Assembly (NCBI RefSeq): GCF_900110655.1
Contig: NZ_FOEQ01000017.1
Span: forward strand, 16,630 to 80,629
DNA: 64,000 nucleotides
Direction: 5' to 3'
DNA from: Pseudomonas soli
Lineage (GTDB): Bacteria; Pseudomonadota; Gammaproteobacteria; Pseudomonadales; Pseudomonadaceae
The notes beneath the pieces are model-generated. The model ran no database searches. It saw nothing but the letters and a program-made list of their open reading frames with translations, and was not told where the DNA came from. Numbering within the stretch: the first letter of the stretch is position 1; each line of letters opens with the position of its first letter. This document shows positions 19,706-27,665 of this stretch, piece by piece. The position numbers and the translations under genes were made by a program.

Positions 19706-20590
19706 TCAGAGGCTACGCGCGCTGAAGGTATCGCACTGGTTCAGGTCGCCGCTGGAGAACCCGGCCTTGAACCAGCGCATGCGCTGCTGGGAGGTGCCAT
19801 GGGTGAACGAGTCGGGCACCACGCGGCCCTGACCCTGCTGTTGCAAACGGTCGTCGCCAATGGCGTTGGCGGCGTTCAACGCCTCCTCGACGTCACCCGG
19901 CTCCAGCCAGTTCAGACGCTTCTGCGCCTGGTAGGCCCAGACCCCGGCCAGGCAGTCGGCCTGCAGCTCCTGGCGCACCAGCAAGCCATTGTCGCCCTCC
20001 ATGCGCTGGCCACTGCGGCGCGCCGCATCGACTTTGGCCGAGACGCCCAGCAGGGTCTGCACATGGTGGCCGATCTCGTGGGCGATCACATAGGCCTGGG
20101 CGAAGTCGCCGGCGGCCTTGAAGCGGGTTTCCATTTCGCGGAAGAAGGTCATGTCCAGGTACACGCGCTGGTCGCCGGGGCAATAGAACGGCCCGACCGC
20201 CGAGGAGGCGAAGCCGCACGCAGAGTTGACCTGGCCGCTGAACAGCACCAGCTTGGGGTCGCGGTACTGTTTGCCGGCCTGGGCGAACAGTGCCTTCCAG
20301 GTGTCCTCCGTGTCGCCGAGGATCGAGGCGACGAATTCGGCCTGCTCGTCGTTGGCCGGCGGTGCCTTGCCGTCGACGTTGGCAGGGGCGGTCTGTTGCT
20401 GCTCCATCTGCCCAGCCAGTTGGCCGAGGATCTGCAGTGGGTCCTGCCCGGTAAGCCAGCCGATGCCGACGATCAGCAGGATGGCGCCGAGCCCCAGGCC
20501 CTTGCCGCCGCCGAAGCGCATGCCGCCGCCACCCCCTTCGCCGCGGGCATCGACCACGTTGTCGCTGCGTCGGCCTTTTCGCCATTCCAT
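19706..20590 (-). CDS. Neutral zinc metallopeptidase, YpfJ family
   Basis: A 294-residue membrane-anchored protein of the YpfJ family. The N-terminus is charged (MEWRKGRRSDNVVDARG) and glycine-rich (GGGGGMRFGGGKG), then one membrane helix (GLGAILLIVGIGWLTG). The catalytic zinc motif HEIGHHVQ lies near residue 165, with YCPGDQRVYLDMTFF before it and a C-terminal FTHGTSQQRMRWFKAG. Its substrate is unknown. It is divergent from pcaHG, with the PcaQ-like palindrome in between. Confidence 0.92.
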   Translation of the reverse strand: MEWRKGRRSDNVVDARGEGGGGGMRFGGGKGLGLGAILLIVGIGWLTGQDPLQILGQLAGQMEQQQTAPANVDGKAPPANDEQAEFVASILGDTEDTWKALFAQAGKQYRDPKLVLFSGQVNSACGFASSAVGPFYCPGDQRVYLDMTFFREMETRFKAAGDFAQAYVIAHEIGHHVQTLLGVSAKVDAARRSGQRMEGDNGLLVRQELQADCLAGVWAYQAQKRLNWLEPGDVEEALNAANAIGDDRLQQQGQGRVVPDSFTHGTSQQRMRWFKAGFSSGDLNQCDTFSARSL

Positions 20591-20667
20591 GTAGAGCTCT
20601 CCGGTTGCTGAAACATGAAGTCCAAGATTAGTTCAGTGCAGACCGAGGTGTATCCCCGACCGCTGAC

Positions 20668-20687
20668 GCATAACCAAATGGTTATGC
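20668..20687. promoter_or_regulatory. PcaQ-like operator upstream of pcaHG
   Basis: A perfect palindrome, GCATAACCA-AA-TGGTTATGC, sits about 100 bases upstream of pcaH. Its centre, ATAACC-N4-GGTTAT, matches the ATAACC-N4-GGTTAA site I recall for the LysR activator PcaQ in Agrobacterium and Sinorhizobium apart from the last base. The position suits an activator site. No pcaQ gene lies in the window. Confidence 0.65.
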
Positions 20688-20789
20688 CTGGGACCGCTGA
20701 ATTCAATATTCATCCCGTCGCACCTGCCGGAAACTGCAAGTCCGCCTGCCACGCCCAGGCGTTCGATAATTCCAAGAGAGGAAACCGGC

Positions 20790-21509
20790 ATGCCCGCCCA
20801 GGACACCAGCCGCTTCGTGATCCGTGATCGCAACTGGCACCCCAAGGCCTTCACCCCCGACTACAAGACCTCGGTGGCGCGCTCCCCGCGCCAGGCGCTG
20901 GTCAGCATCCCGCAGTCGATCAGCGAAAGCACCGGCCCGGACTTTTCCCACCTGCGCTTCGGCGAGCACGACCATGACCTGCTGCTCAACTTCAACCAGG
21001 GCGGCCTGCCCATCGGCGAGCGCATCATCGTTGCCGGACGGGTGGTCGACCAGTATGGCAAGCCGGTGCCCAACACCCTGGTGGAAATGTGGCAGGCCAA
21101 TGCCGGTGGCCGTTACCGGCACAAGAACGACCGCTACCTGGCACCGCTGGACCCGAACTTCGGCGGTGTCGGCCGCTGCCTGACCGACCGCGACGGCTAC
21201 TACAGCTTCCGCACCATCAAGCCCGGCCCGTACCCCTGGCGCAACGGCCCCAACGACTGGCGTCCGGCGCATATCCACTTCTCCATCAGCGGCCCGTCGA
21301 TCGCCACCAAGCTGATCACCCAGTTGTACTTCGAGGGCGACCCGCTGATCCCGTTGTGCCCGATCGTCAAGTCGATCGCCAACCCGGATGCCGTCGAGCG
21401 GCTGATCGCCAGGCTCGACATGAGCCACGCCAACCCCATGGATTGCCTGGCCTACCGCTTCGACATCGTCCTGCGCGGCCAGCGCCAGACCCACTTCGAA
21501 AACCGCTGA
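20790..21509 (+). CDS. pcaH: Protocatechuate 3,4-dioxygenase beta subunit
   Basis: The iron-bearing subunit (239 residues) of the intradiol dioxygenase that opens protocatechuate to beta-carboxymuconate in the beta-ketoadipate pathway. Visible features are VVDQYGKPVPNTLVEMWQANAGGRY, the tyrosine iron ligand in GRYRHKNDRY, a second in PYPWRNGPNDWRPAHIHF, and the histidine pair in that same HIHF motif. A strong ribosome site (AGAGAGGAAA) precedes the ATG. The alpha subunit follows after 11 bases. Confidence 0.97.
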   Translation: MPAQDTSRFVIRDRNWHPKAFTPDYKTSVARSPRQALVSIPQSISESTGPDFSHLRFGEHDHDLLLNFNQGGLPIGERIIVAGRVVDQYGKPVPNTLVEMWQANAGGRYRHKNDRYLAPLDPNFGGVGRCLTDRDGYYSFRTIKPGPYPWRNGPNDWRPAHIHFSISGPSIATKLITQLYFEGDPLIPLCPIVKSIANPDAVERLIARLDMSHANPMDCLAYRFDIVLRGQRQTHFENR

Positions 21510-21520
21510 GGAGCCCCGTC

Positions 21521-22126
21521 ATGCCTATCGAACTGCTGCCGGAAACCCCTTCGCAGACCGCCGGCCCCTATGTGCATATCGGCCTTGCCCTGGAAGCGGC
21601 CGGCAACCCGACCCGTGACCATGAAATCTGCAACCGCCTGGCCCGGCCCGATGCACCGGGCGAGCACATATTGCTGATCGGCCAGGTGTACGACGGCAAT
21701 GGCCACCTGGTGCGCGACTCGTTCCTGGAGGTGTGGCAGGCGGACGCCGAGGGCCGCTATCAGGACGAGTACCACCTCGAGAACGCCTTCAACAGCTTTG
21801 GCCGCACCGCGACCACCTTCGATGCCGGCGAGTGGACCCTGCACACGGTCAAGCCGGGGGTGGTGAACAACGCCGCGGGCGTGCCGATGGCGCCGCACAT
21901 CAACCTCAGCCTGTTTGCCCGGGGCATCAATATCCACCTGCATACCCGGCTGTATTTCGATGACGAAGCCGAGGCGAACGCCAGGTGCCCGGTGCTGAAC
22001 CTGATCGAACAGCCGCAGCGGCGCGAGACCTTGATTGCCAGGCGCTGCGAAGTGGACGGCAAGACGGCGTACCGCTTCGACATTCGTATCCAGGGCGACG
22101 GGGAGACAGTGTTCTTCGACTTCTGA
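21521..22126 (+). CDS. pcaG: Protocatechuate 3,4-dioxygenase alpha subunit
   Basis: The 201-residue alpha subunit partnering PcaH in the (alpha-beta)12 complex. It starts MPIELLPETPSQTAGPYVHIGLAL, the standard opening, and carries LEVWQADAEGRY and APHINLSLFARGINIHLHTRLYFDDE. It shares the dioxygenase fold, but in place of the catalytic HxH of PcaH it has PHIN, as usual for alpha subunits that hold no iron. The start at ATG 21521 follows GAGGAG by a few bases. Confidence 0.97.
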   Translation: MPIELLPETPSQTAGPYVHIGLALEAAGNPTRDHEICNRLARPDAPGEHILLIGQVYDGNGHLVRDSFLEVWQADAEGRYQDEYHLENAFNSFGRTATTFDAGEWTLHTVKPGVVNNAAGVPMAPHINLSLFARGINIHLHTRLYFDDEAEANARCPVLNLIEQPQRRETLIARRCEVDGKTAYRFDIRIQGDGETVFFDF

Positions 22127-22136
22127 CGCCCCCGGT

Positions 22137-22169
22137 CGGCAAGCCCGGCAACACTGGCAGGGCTTGCCG
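22137..22169 (+). terminator. Hairpin downstream of pcaG
   Basis: CGGCAAGCCC (22137-22146) pairs perfectly with GGGCTTGCCG (22160-22169), eleven bases after the pcaG stop; a short pyrimidine-rich CTTGT follows. It probably ends the pcaHG message. Confidence 0.65.
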
Positions 22170-22365
22170 CTTGTACTAATGAGTTACGACTAATCCTTTT
22201 GTGGCGCATCCCTGCGCGCGTCGTCAAGCCACTGAAATTCTTCTTGTTTTCCGGCCCTCATTGCCCCTGCCACAGGTACTAACACCAAGTTGTGAGCTAC
22301 CCGATTCGGCGCCATGCGCTTTCACTGCTGTTGTGAGCAAAACACTTAGCAGCGGGAGTCCTTCC

Positions 22366-23919
22366 ATGAACACTCAAGCGTGGATCAAGGCGGCAACGGC
22401 GCTGACGATGGCCGTGAGTCTGGGCCTTGCCGGTTGCAGCAGCGGCGGCGGCGGGCATCACAGCGAGGTCGATGGTTCGTCGTCCGACGGCGGCGCGGGT
22501 GCCGGAGCCGGTGGCGGCGGGGGCGATGGCACGGGCGGCAGTGGTGGAGGCGGTAGCGGTGGCACCACGTCCCCGGGTGATGGCAGCGCCGGTACCGGTG
22601 GCGGCGGCGGCGGTGGAGGCACTGGCGGCGGCAGCACGCCTGGTGGCGGTGACGGCGGCACGGGCGGTGGTAGCACACCCACCGCGCTGGTCACCGGCCA
22701 GGTGGTCGATCAATTGGGCAATACTGTGTCCGGGGTCGGTGACGGCGTGAGCAATCTCGGCCAGGTGATCGGTGCGCTGCCCATTGCCGGCAATACCTCG
22801 TTGAGCGGTGGCGTGGGCACGCTGGTGTCCTCCGCCGGCAACGCCGTGAACAGCGTCGGCGGTGGCCTGAGCGAGGGCCTGGGGCAATTGGGTACCGGCA
22901 ACAATGCCGTGGGCACCACGGTCGGCGTGGTCGGTGCGGCCACCGCCGACCTGGGCGGCGGCGTCTCCGGCCTTGGCCAGGGCGTGGCCGGGCTGGCCAG
23001 CAACGGGCCGGTCGAGCAGGTGCCGGTGGTCAACCAACTGGTTGCCGGGGCCGGTCAAGGCGTCGACCGGGTCGGCCAGGCGGTGACCATGCTCGGCGAC
23101 ACCCTGTCGCCGGTCGGCACCAGCGGCCCGCTCGCCGGGGCGACCCAAGGCGTGAGCGATGCCTTGGTGCCGGTGGTCTCGCTGGTGGAAAACACGGCGG
23201 CCAATGCCACGCGGCAGACCGGGCTCGCCGGGCCGCTGAACCAGGCGCTGAACCAGACCGGTGGTGCCTTGAACCAGGCCGGCCAGCAACTGGCGGGGGC
23301 CGGCAACGGCAACCCCTTGAGCAACACGCTCGGCCAGGCGGTGGCCAATACCGGCACCACGGTCAGCACGGCGAGCGGGCTGGCCCCTGCCACCGGAGGC
23401 CCACGCAGCGGCCTGCTGGAAACCGTCGGCGGCGTGGTGGCCGGTGCCGGCAATGGGCTGACGGCGAGCACCACCAGCCCGACCGTGAGTGGTATTGGCG
23501 GCACTTCGGTGCAGACGGGCAATACCGTCGCCAGCCTGGGCACTGTGCTCGGTGGCAACGGCGTGGCCAACAGCGTTGCCGGGGCGCCGGTCGCGGCGTT
23601 GACCCAGCAGGTGGGCAGCGGCCTCAACCCGGTGGTCACTGGTGTCTCCAGCGTGACACAGCAAGTTGGCGCCAGCACCGGCGTCGGCGCCCCCGTGGCG
23701 GGGCTGTTGAACCAGGTCGGTGGCGCGGTGGGCTCTGCCGGCACGCAGCTGGCCGGTACCACAGGCAACCCGGTTGTCAGCCAGGTTGGCGCGACGGTGA
23801 CCGCGGTCGGTACAACGCTCGGCCAGCCGGGCACCTTGGTCAACGGCGGCGCGCCCGCCGGTGGTCTTGGTGGTGCGCTCAATGGTGTGTCAGGGGCTCT
23901 GGCAGGCGGGCAGCGCTGA
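22366..23919 (+). CDS. Glycine-rich repeat lipoprotein (annotated in Pseudomonas as collagen-like)
   Basis: A 517-residue predicted lipoprotein: signal peptide with lipobox LAGC, lipidated Cys24. Residues 26-105 are an extreme Gly/Ser/Thr linker. From about 106 to the end runs a low-complexity array of variants of a unit with a G/N-P-V/L start, then VGxxVxxxGxxL, for example GNPVVSQVGATVTAVGTTL and GAPVAGLLNQVGGAVGSAG. True collagen Gly-X-Y triplets are absent. There is no TPS secretion domain, yet the next gene on the strand encodes a TpsB-type transporter. The upstream 239 bases hold the pcaG terminator and probably its own promoter. It looks like a surface or matrix protein; function is inferred. 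Confidence 0.8.
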   Translation: MNTQAWIKAATALTMAVSLGLAGCSSGGGGHHSEVDGSSSDGGAGAGAGGGGGDGTGGSGGGGSGGTTSPGDGSAGTGGGGGGGGTGGGSTPGGGDGGTGGGSTPTALVTGQVVDQLGNTVSGVGDGVSNLGQVIGALPIAGNTSLSGGVGTLVSSAGNAVNSVGGGLSEGLGQLGTGNNAVGTTVGVVGAATADLGGGVSGLGQGVAGLASNGPVEQVPVVNQLVAGAGQGVDRVGQAVTMLGDTLSPVGTSGPLAGATQGVSDALVPVVSLVENTAANATRQTGLAGPLNQALNQTGGALNQAGQQLAGAGNGNPLSNTLGQAVANTGTTVSTASGLAPATGGPRSGLLETVGGVVAGAGNGLTASTTSPTVSGIGGTSVQTGNTVASLGTVLGGNGVANSVAGAPVAALTQQVGSGLNPVVTGVSSVTQQVGASTGVGAPVAGLLNQVGGAVGSAGTQLAGTTGNPVVSQVGATVTAVGTTLGQPGTLVNGGAPAGGLGGALNGVSGALAGGQR

Positions 23920-23947
23920 CGCCACGGGCTACGCTCAAGGTGAGTGA

Positions 23948-23978
23948 GACCGACCGGCGCGCCGTTCGCCGGTCGGTC
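23948..23978 (+). terminator. 12-bp hairpin between the repeat lipoprotein and tpsB
   Basis: GACCGACCGGCG (23948-23959) pairs perfectly with CGCCGGTCGGTC (23967-23978) around a seven-base loop. No T-run follows, so it may reduce rather than stop read-through into the transporter gene 33 bases later, or stabilise the upstream message. Confidence 0.6.
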
Positions 23979-24010
23979 ACCCCGCAACTCGTGGATCATG
24001 GAGTGTCCGA

Positions 24011-25681
24011 ATGCGCCGATTGCTGCTGACGATGCTGGGCCTGTCCGCAGCCTGCCTGGCCCGGGGCGAACCCCTGCCGAGCTTCCTCAACAGCAACGAG
24101 ACCGAACGCCGCCTGCCCACGCCCAACCTGCCGGTGGATGCCTACCGGCCCGACCAGCCCGGCTTGCGCGTGCCCAGCGTGGACACCACGCGGCAACCAC
24201 CGTTGCTGATGAACACCCGGGTGGCGGTGCGCAAGGTGCGTTTCGAAGGCGGCACCGTCTACCCCCTGAGCGACCTGCGCGAGCATTACCAGCCGGTGAT
24301 CGGGCGCGAGGTCACGCTCGCCGAGCTGATCGAGATCACCCGCCGCCTGACCCAACGCTACCAGCAGGACGGTTACCTGCTGTCATACGCCTACCTGCCG
24401 CCCCAGGACTTCGCCGATGGCCGGGTGCGGGTGGTGCTGGTGGAAGGCTACATCCACGACTATCACATCGAGGGCGACATTGGCGCGGCGCGGGCCTACC
24501 TGGTGCAACTGCTGGACCGGCTCAAGGCCGAGCGTCCGCTGACCCGCGAAAGCTTCGAGCGCTATACCAGCCTGGCCGGGCGCATCCCCGGGGTGACGTT
24601 CCAGGCCCAGGTGCCGCCGCCGGCGACCACCGACGGCGCGACCCGCCTGCTCGCCCAGGTTTCGCGCAAGCCGGTCACCACCACCTTGAGCCTCAACGAC
24701 GGCAGCCGCGACGACCTGCAGGCACTGCTGGGTGCCAGCAGCAACGCGCAGACCCGCTTTGCCGAACAGTTGAGCGCCAGCGTGCTGGTACCGCCTGGCG
24801 AGGACAAGGAGCATTACTACCGCCTCGACTACAGCCAGTTCCTCGATGCCGAAGGCTCGAAGCTGTTGTTGTCGGCTTCGCGCTACCGCAGCGACCCTAA
24901 GGCGCGTATTCGTCTGGACAACGGCATCGACCTGACCCAGCACCGCGAGAACGAACGCTACTCGGTGGGCATCAGCCAATCGCTGATCGCCTCGCCCAGT
25001 GAATGGCTAGAGGTGGTCGGGCGCTTCTACGTGGTCAACGACCGCATCGATTACCAGGTGGTGGGTTTCCCCCTGCGCCTGGACAGCGAGACCGATATCC
25101 GCGCTCTGTCCTTCGAAGGCGACTGGCGCAAGGCTGATGCGCGCCGCCTGCGTATCCTCAGTGCCGGGGTCTATCAGGGGCTCGACCGCCTTGGCGCCAA
25201 CACCAATGCCGACTACGACCTGGACTTCCTGCGCCTGCGGGTCTCGGGCGTGCAGAGCGACAACTTCAGCGACAACTGGCAGGGCGTGGCATCGGCGGCG
25301 GCCTACTGGAGCAACGACAGCCTGCCCGACAGCGAGCGGGCGGTGTTCGGCGGGCAGAACTTCGGGCGCGGCTACCCCAGCGACCAGGGCTCCGGAGACA
25401 AGGGCTGGGGGTTGGCCTACGAGCTCAACTACAGCTTCCGGCGCGACGCTGGCTGGCTCAAGGTCGTGCAGCCGTACGTGGCGCTCGACACCGCGCGGGC
25501 CTGGTTCAACGCGCTGGACGTGCGCGACTCGAAGATGTCGTCGGCGGCGCTGGGGCTGCGCTTTGGCGATATGCGCTACTACAACATTGCGCTGGAGGTG
25601 GCCAAGCCGATGTCGGACATGGCGCTGGACAGCTTCAACCGGCGGCCACGGCTGAACCTGAGTTTCAGTTATCAATTGTAA
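24011..25681 (+). CDS. TpsB/ShlB-FhaC-HecB family outer-membrane transporter
   Basis: A 556-residue outer-membrane protein of the two-partner secretion B class. A signal peptide (about 1-19) precedes a proline-rich linker, then POTRA domains around 72-225 (VRKVRFEGGTVYPLSDL, GYLLSYAYLPPQDFADGRVRVVLVEGY). A 16-strand barrel follows with the lid-loop lock motif of the VFGGQNFGRGYPSDQG type, and a final strand LNLSFSYQL. Such proteins normally export one large beta-helical TpsA. None is encoded nearby; the only adjacent candidate is the glycine-rich lipoprotein upstream, a pairing that is inferred. Confidence 0.88.
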   Translation: MRRLLLTMLGLSAACLARGEPLPSFLNSNETERRLPTPNLPVDAYRPDQPGLRVPSVDTTRQPPLLMNTRVAVRKVRFEGGTVYPLSDLREHYQPVIGREVTLAELIEITRRLTQRYQQDGYLLSYAYLPPQDFADGRVRVVLVEGYIHDYHIEGDIGAARAYLVQLLDRLKAERPLTRESFERYTSLAGRIPGVTFQAQVPPPATTDGATRLLAQVSRKPVTTTLSLNDGSRDDLQALLGASSNAQTRFAEQLSASVLVPPGEDKEHYYRLDYSQFLDAEGSKLLLSASRYRSDPKARIRLDNGIDLTQHRENERYSVGISQSLIASPSEWLEVVGRFYVVNDRIDYQVVGFPLRLDSETDIRALSFEGDWRKADARRLRILSAGVYQGLDRLGANTNADYDLDFLRLRVSGVQSDNFSDNWQGVASAAAYWSNDSLPDSERAVFGGQNFGRGYPSDQGSGDKGWGLAYELNYSFRRDAGWLKVVQPYVALDTARAWFNALDVRDSKMSSAALGLRFGDMRYYNIALEVAKPMSDMALDSFNRRPRLNLSFSYQL

Positions 25682-25697
25682 GGGGGCCGTGCCCCTC

Positions 25698-25735
25698 ATC
25701 GCCGGCAAGCCGGCGATGCGCCGCGTCAGCGGCGC
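25698..25735. repeat. REP-like double hairpin after tpsB
   Basis: ATCGCCGGC/GCCGGCGAT (25698-25706, 25709-25717) around AA is followed directly by GCGCCGC/GCGGCGC (25718-25724, 25729-25735). It has the same layout as the element at 14702-14740. It lies between convergent tpsB and the response regulator and may stop both transcripts. Confidence 0.65.
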
Positions 25736-25771
25736 CTTCTGTAAGGGCGTTGTACGGTGCCGACTCCGGCG

Positions 25772-26179
25772 TTATTTCACCGCCTGCATCAACGGTTTGG
25801 GAAACAGGTTCTCCAGCGTCTCGAGCAAGCGGGCGTGATAGATCGGCTTGCGAAACAGGTCGAGTACCTGCAGCCGCAACAGGTCGCTGACGTCGTCCAT
25901 GTCGGCATGCCCGGACATGACGATTACCGGCAAGTGCTGGCGGGCGGTGTGGTCACGTAGGCGCTGGACCAGGCCCAGGCCGCTCTCCTCGGGCATGCGC
26001 AGGTCGGTGATCACCAGGGCCACATCGGGATGGCGGGTCAGCTGTTGCAAGGCAGACCTGACCGAAGTGGCGGTGTGACAACAGAAACCTTCGTTTTCCA
26101 GCAGCTCGGCCAGCTCCAGCAAGGCCTCCTCCTCGTCGTCCACCAGCAGGATCTGTTGACGCAAGGAAGAGGTCGGCAT
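25772..26179 (-). CDS. Single-domain response regulator next to flp
   Basis: A 135-residue stand-alone receiver domain without an output domain. The acidic pair is Asp14-Asp15 (LLVDDEEE), the phospho-acceptor Asp59 in TDLRMPEESG, the switch Ser in VIVMSGHAD, and Lys111 in FRKPI; all are intact, so phosphorylation is expected. It is transcribed from the flp side, 47 bases after the flp stop, and could be on the same message. Likely partners are the PprA kinase or another hybrid kinase; the role in Flp pilus control is an inference from position. Confidence 0.88.
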   Translation of the reverse strand: MPTSSLRQQILLVDDEEEALLELAELLENEGFCCHTATSVRSALQQLTRHPDVALVITDLRMPEESGLGLVQRLRDHTARQHLPVIVMSGHADMDDVSDLLRLQVLDLFRKPIYHARLLETLENLFPKPLMQAVK

Positions 26180-26226
26180 GCTTGGCTCCGGGCGGTTGGA
26201 CTACACGTCTCGCTGGCGCGGTGCGG

Positions 26227-26409
26227 TCACTGGGTGATCGCGGTCTGGATCTTGGTCATGATCTCCGACACTTCGCCCGAAATGGGGGTGACGAAGCCAG
26301 CCAGCACCACCGCGACCATGGCCGCGATCACCGCGTATTCGATACCGGAGGCGCCATCCTTGCGCAGGAGGAAGGTCTTCACGTGGAGGAGGATCTGTTG
26401 CAGCAGCAT
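26227..26409 (-). CDS. flp: Flp-type type IVb pilin
   Basis: The 60-residue major pilin of the Tad pilus. A short positively charged leader ending RKDG is followed by the type IVb motif ASGIEYAVIAAMVAVVLAG, giving predicted cleavage after Gly19 and Glu/Tyr at mature positions 5 and 6. FppA, encoded at 35 kb, is the expected peptidase. The start MLLQQILL was chosen for its ribosome site (AGGAG-type) and normal leader length. It is divergent from rcpC across 289 bases, the same arrangement as in P. aeruginosa. Confidence 0.95.
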   Translation of the reverse strand: MLLQQILLHVKTFLLRKDGASGIEYAVIAAMVAVVLAGFVTPISGEVSEIMTKIQTAITQ

Positions 26410-26698
26410 GGCACGTCTCCTTGCGCTCGATGGGCGCCGGTCGGAGGGGCTTGATAAGTGATACCCCTTTGCCATCAGAGCATCGCCAAGCCGTGGCGGC
26501 CTGCAAATGTAAAAAAGCATTAATCCAAAAGTATTGGTTGGAATTGGCGGCGCTAAGTTTTTGTTTTGTCGGTGCGTCAATTTCGTGGCTCGAAAAAACC
26601 AGCACAGGTAATGGCGAAAGATTGCGCCTCAGCTACCGTCCAATAGCGAAATAGTTACTTTTTGCCATCATTGGTCCCGGGCGTAAGGGAGAGCGCAG
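26410..26698. promoter_or_regulatory. AT-rich divergent promoter region flp / rcpC
   Basis: This 289-base intergenic stretch is clearly richer in A+T than its neighbours, with A- and T-runs near 26510-26580 and 26640-26665. It must hold the promoters of flp and of the rcpC-tad operon. In P. aeruginosa this region is activated by PprB; I could not identify a PprB site by eye. Confidence 0.6.
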
Positions 26699-27646
26699 AT
26701 GAGCAGTCGCCTGACCATGATCCTCGCCGGCCTGTTCCTGCTCGCGGCCCTGCTCGCGGGGTACTGGGGCCTTCGTCTTAGCCGTCCGCCCGAGCCTGCG
26801 CCGGCCCCTCTCACCCCACCCAGCGAGGCCGCCATCCCGGCCGCTGCCGTACCCGCCGCGCCCCCGGAACCCCCACGCTCGCCCATCGTGGTCCTGCGCA
26901 GGGCGGTCGCGGCCAACACGCCCTTGAGCGAAGAGGATGTGCTCCTCGAGCGCCTGCAGGTGGTGCCGGCTGGTGCTTTCCAGCAACTTGACCAAGTGCT
27001 CGGGCGCAGCAGCACCCGCCCCCTTGCTGCGGGCAGTTGGCTGGACGAGTCGAGCTTCCAGGCCGGCGGCCCCCTGGCGCGGATGATTCGCGCCCACGAA
27101 CGGGCGGTCGCTGTGGCCATCGACGATGTGATCGGTGCCGCCGGGCAACTGCGCCCAGGCGATTATGTCGACGTGCTGCTGTTCCTGCGTGAAGAAAACA
27201 ACAACCCGCAATCTTCAGCCCAGGTAGTGCTGCCGGCCTTGCGTGTGCTGAGTGTCGACCAGCAGACGGGCCTGGCCAACGATGGGCGCCCGGCCCAGAC
27301 CGCCGAAGAGCTCAAGGCCCGGCGAGACCAGCAGACCATCGGTGGCAATCCGGCGCGCACCGTGGGGCTGGCGGTGCCCGAGGCCCTGGCCAGCCGGCTG
27401 ATGCTGGCGGCCCAGGCCGGCACCCTGCGCCTGGCAGTGCGCAGTGCCGACGAACCGCTGCTGGCGGGGTACTGGTCCGGCCAGGACGCCAGTGCGCAGG
27501 TGGAAACGGCCAACCGCAACCTCTATCGCTTCAGCCAGCTGTCCCAGGTGCCCCTGGCCAGCCAGGCGGCGGCCGCGGCGGCTGGCGCGCCGACCATGCA
27601 GATTATCCGCGGCGCGCAGAACGGCGACAACAACAAGACTCCCTGA
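26699..27646 (+). CDS. rcpC: Flp pilus assembly protein RcpC/CpaB
   Basis: A 315-residue periplasmic component of the Tad machine, anchored by an N-terminal helix (MILAGLFLLAALLAGYWGL). A proline/alanine-rich linker (about 28-65) leads to the SAF domain (VVLRRAVAANTPLSEEDVLLERLQVVPAGAF) and the RcpC/CpaB domain (LRPGDYVDVLLFLRE). It is thought to support the RcpA secretin. It heads the tad operon with a good ribosome site (AAGGGAGAG) and is followed after 19 bases by rcpA. Confidence 0.93.
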   Translation: MSSRLTMILAGLFLLAALLAGYWGLRLSRPPEPAPAPLTPPSEAAIPAAAVPAAPPEPPRSPIVVLRRAVAANTPLSEEDVLLERLQVVPAGAFQQLDQVLGRSSTRPLAAGSWLDESSFQAGGPLARMIRAHERAVAVAIDDVIGAAGQLRPGDYVDVLLFLREENNNPQSSAQVVLPALRVLSVDQQTGLANDGRPAQTAEELKARRDQQTIGGNPARTVGLAVPEALASRLMLAAQAGTLRLAVRSADEPLLAGYWSGQDASAQVETANRNLYRFSQLSQVPLASQAAAAAAGAPTMQIIRGAQNGDNNKTP

Positions 27647-27665
27647 ACCGGCAAGGATGCGATCC

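Noticed and set aside
22486..22690. Gly/Ser-rich DNA considered as a recombination or phase-variation tract
   Set aside because: The repeats are imperfect at DNA level with mixed codons; no uniform short tandem unit likely to slip.
22297..23664. Antisense frame across the repeat lipoprotein
   Set aside because: Repetitive shadow of the repeat array; the sense frame has a lipobox and ribosome site.
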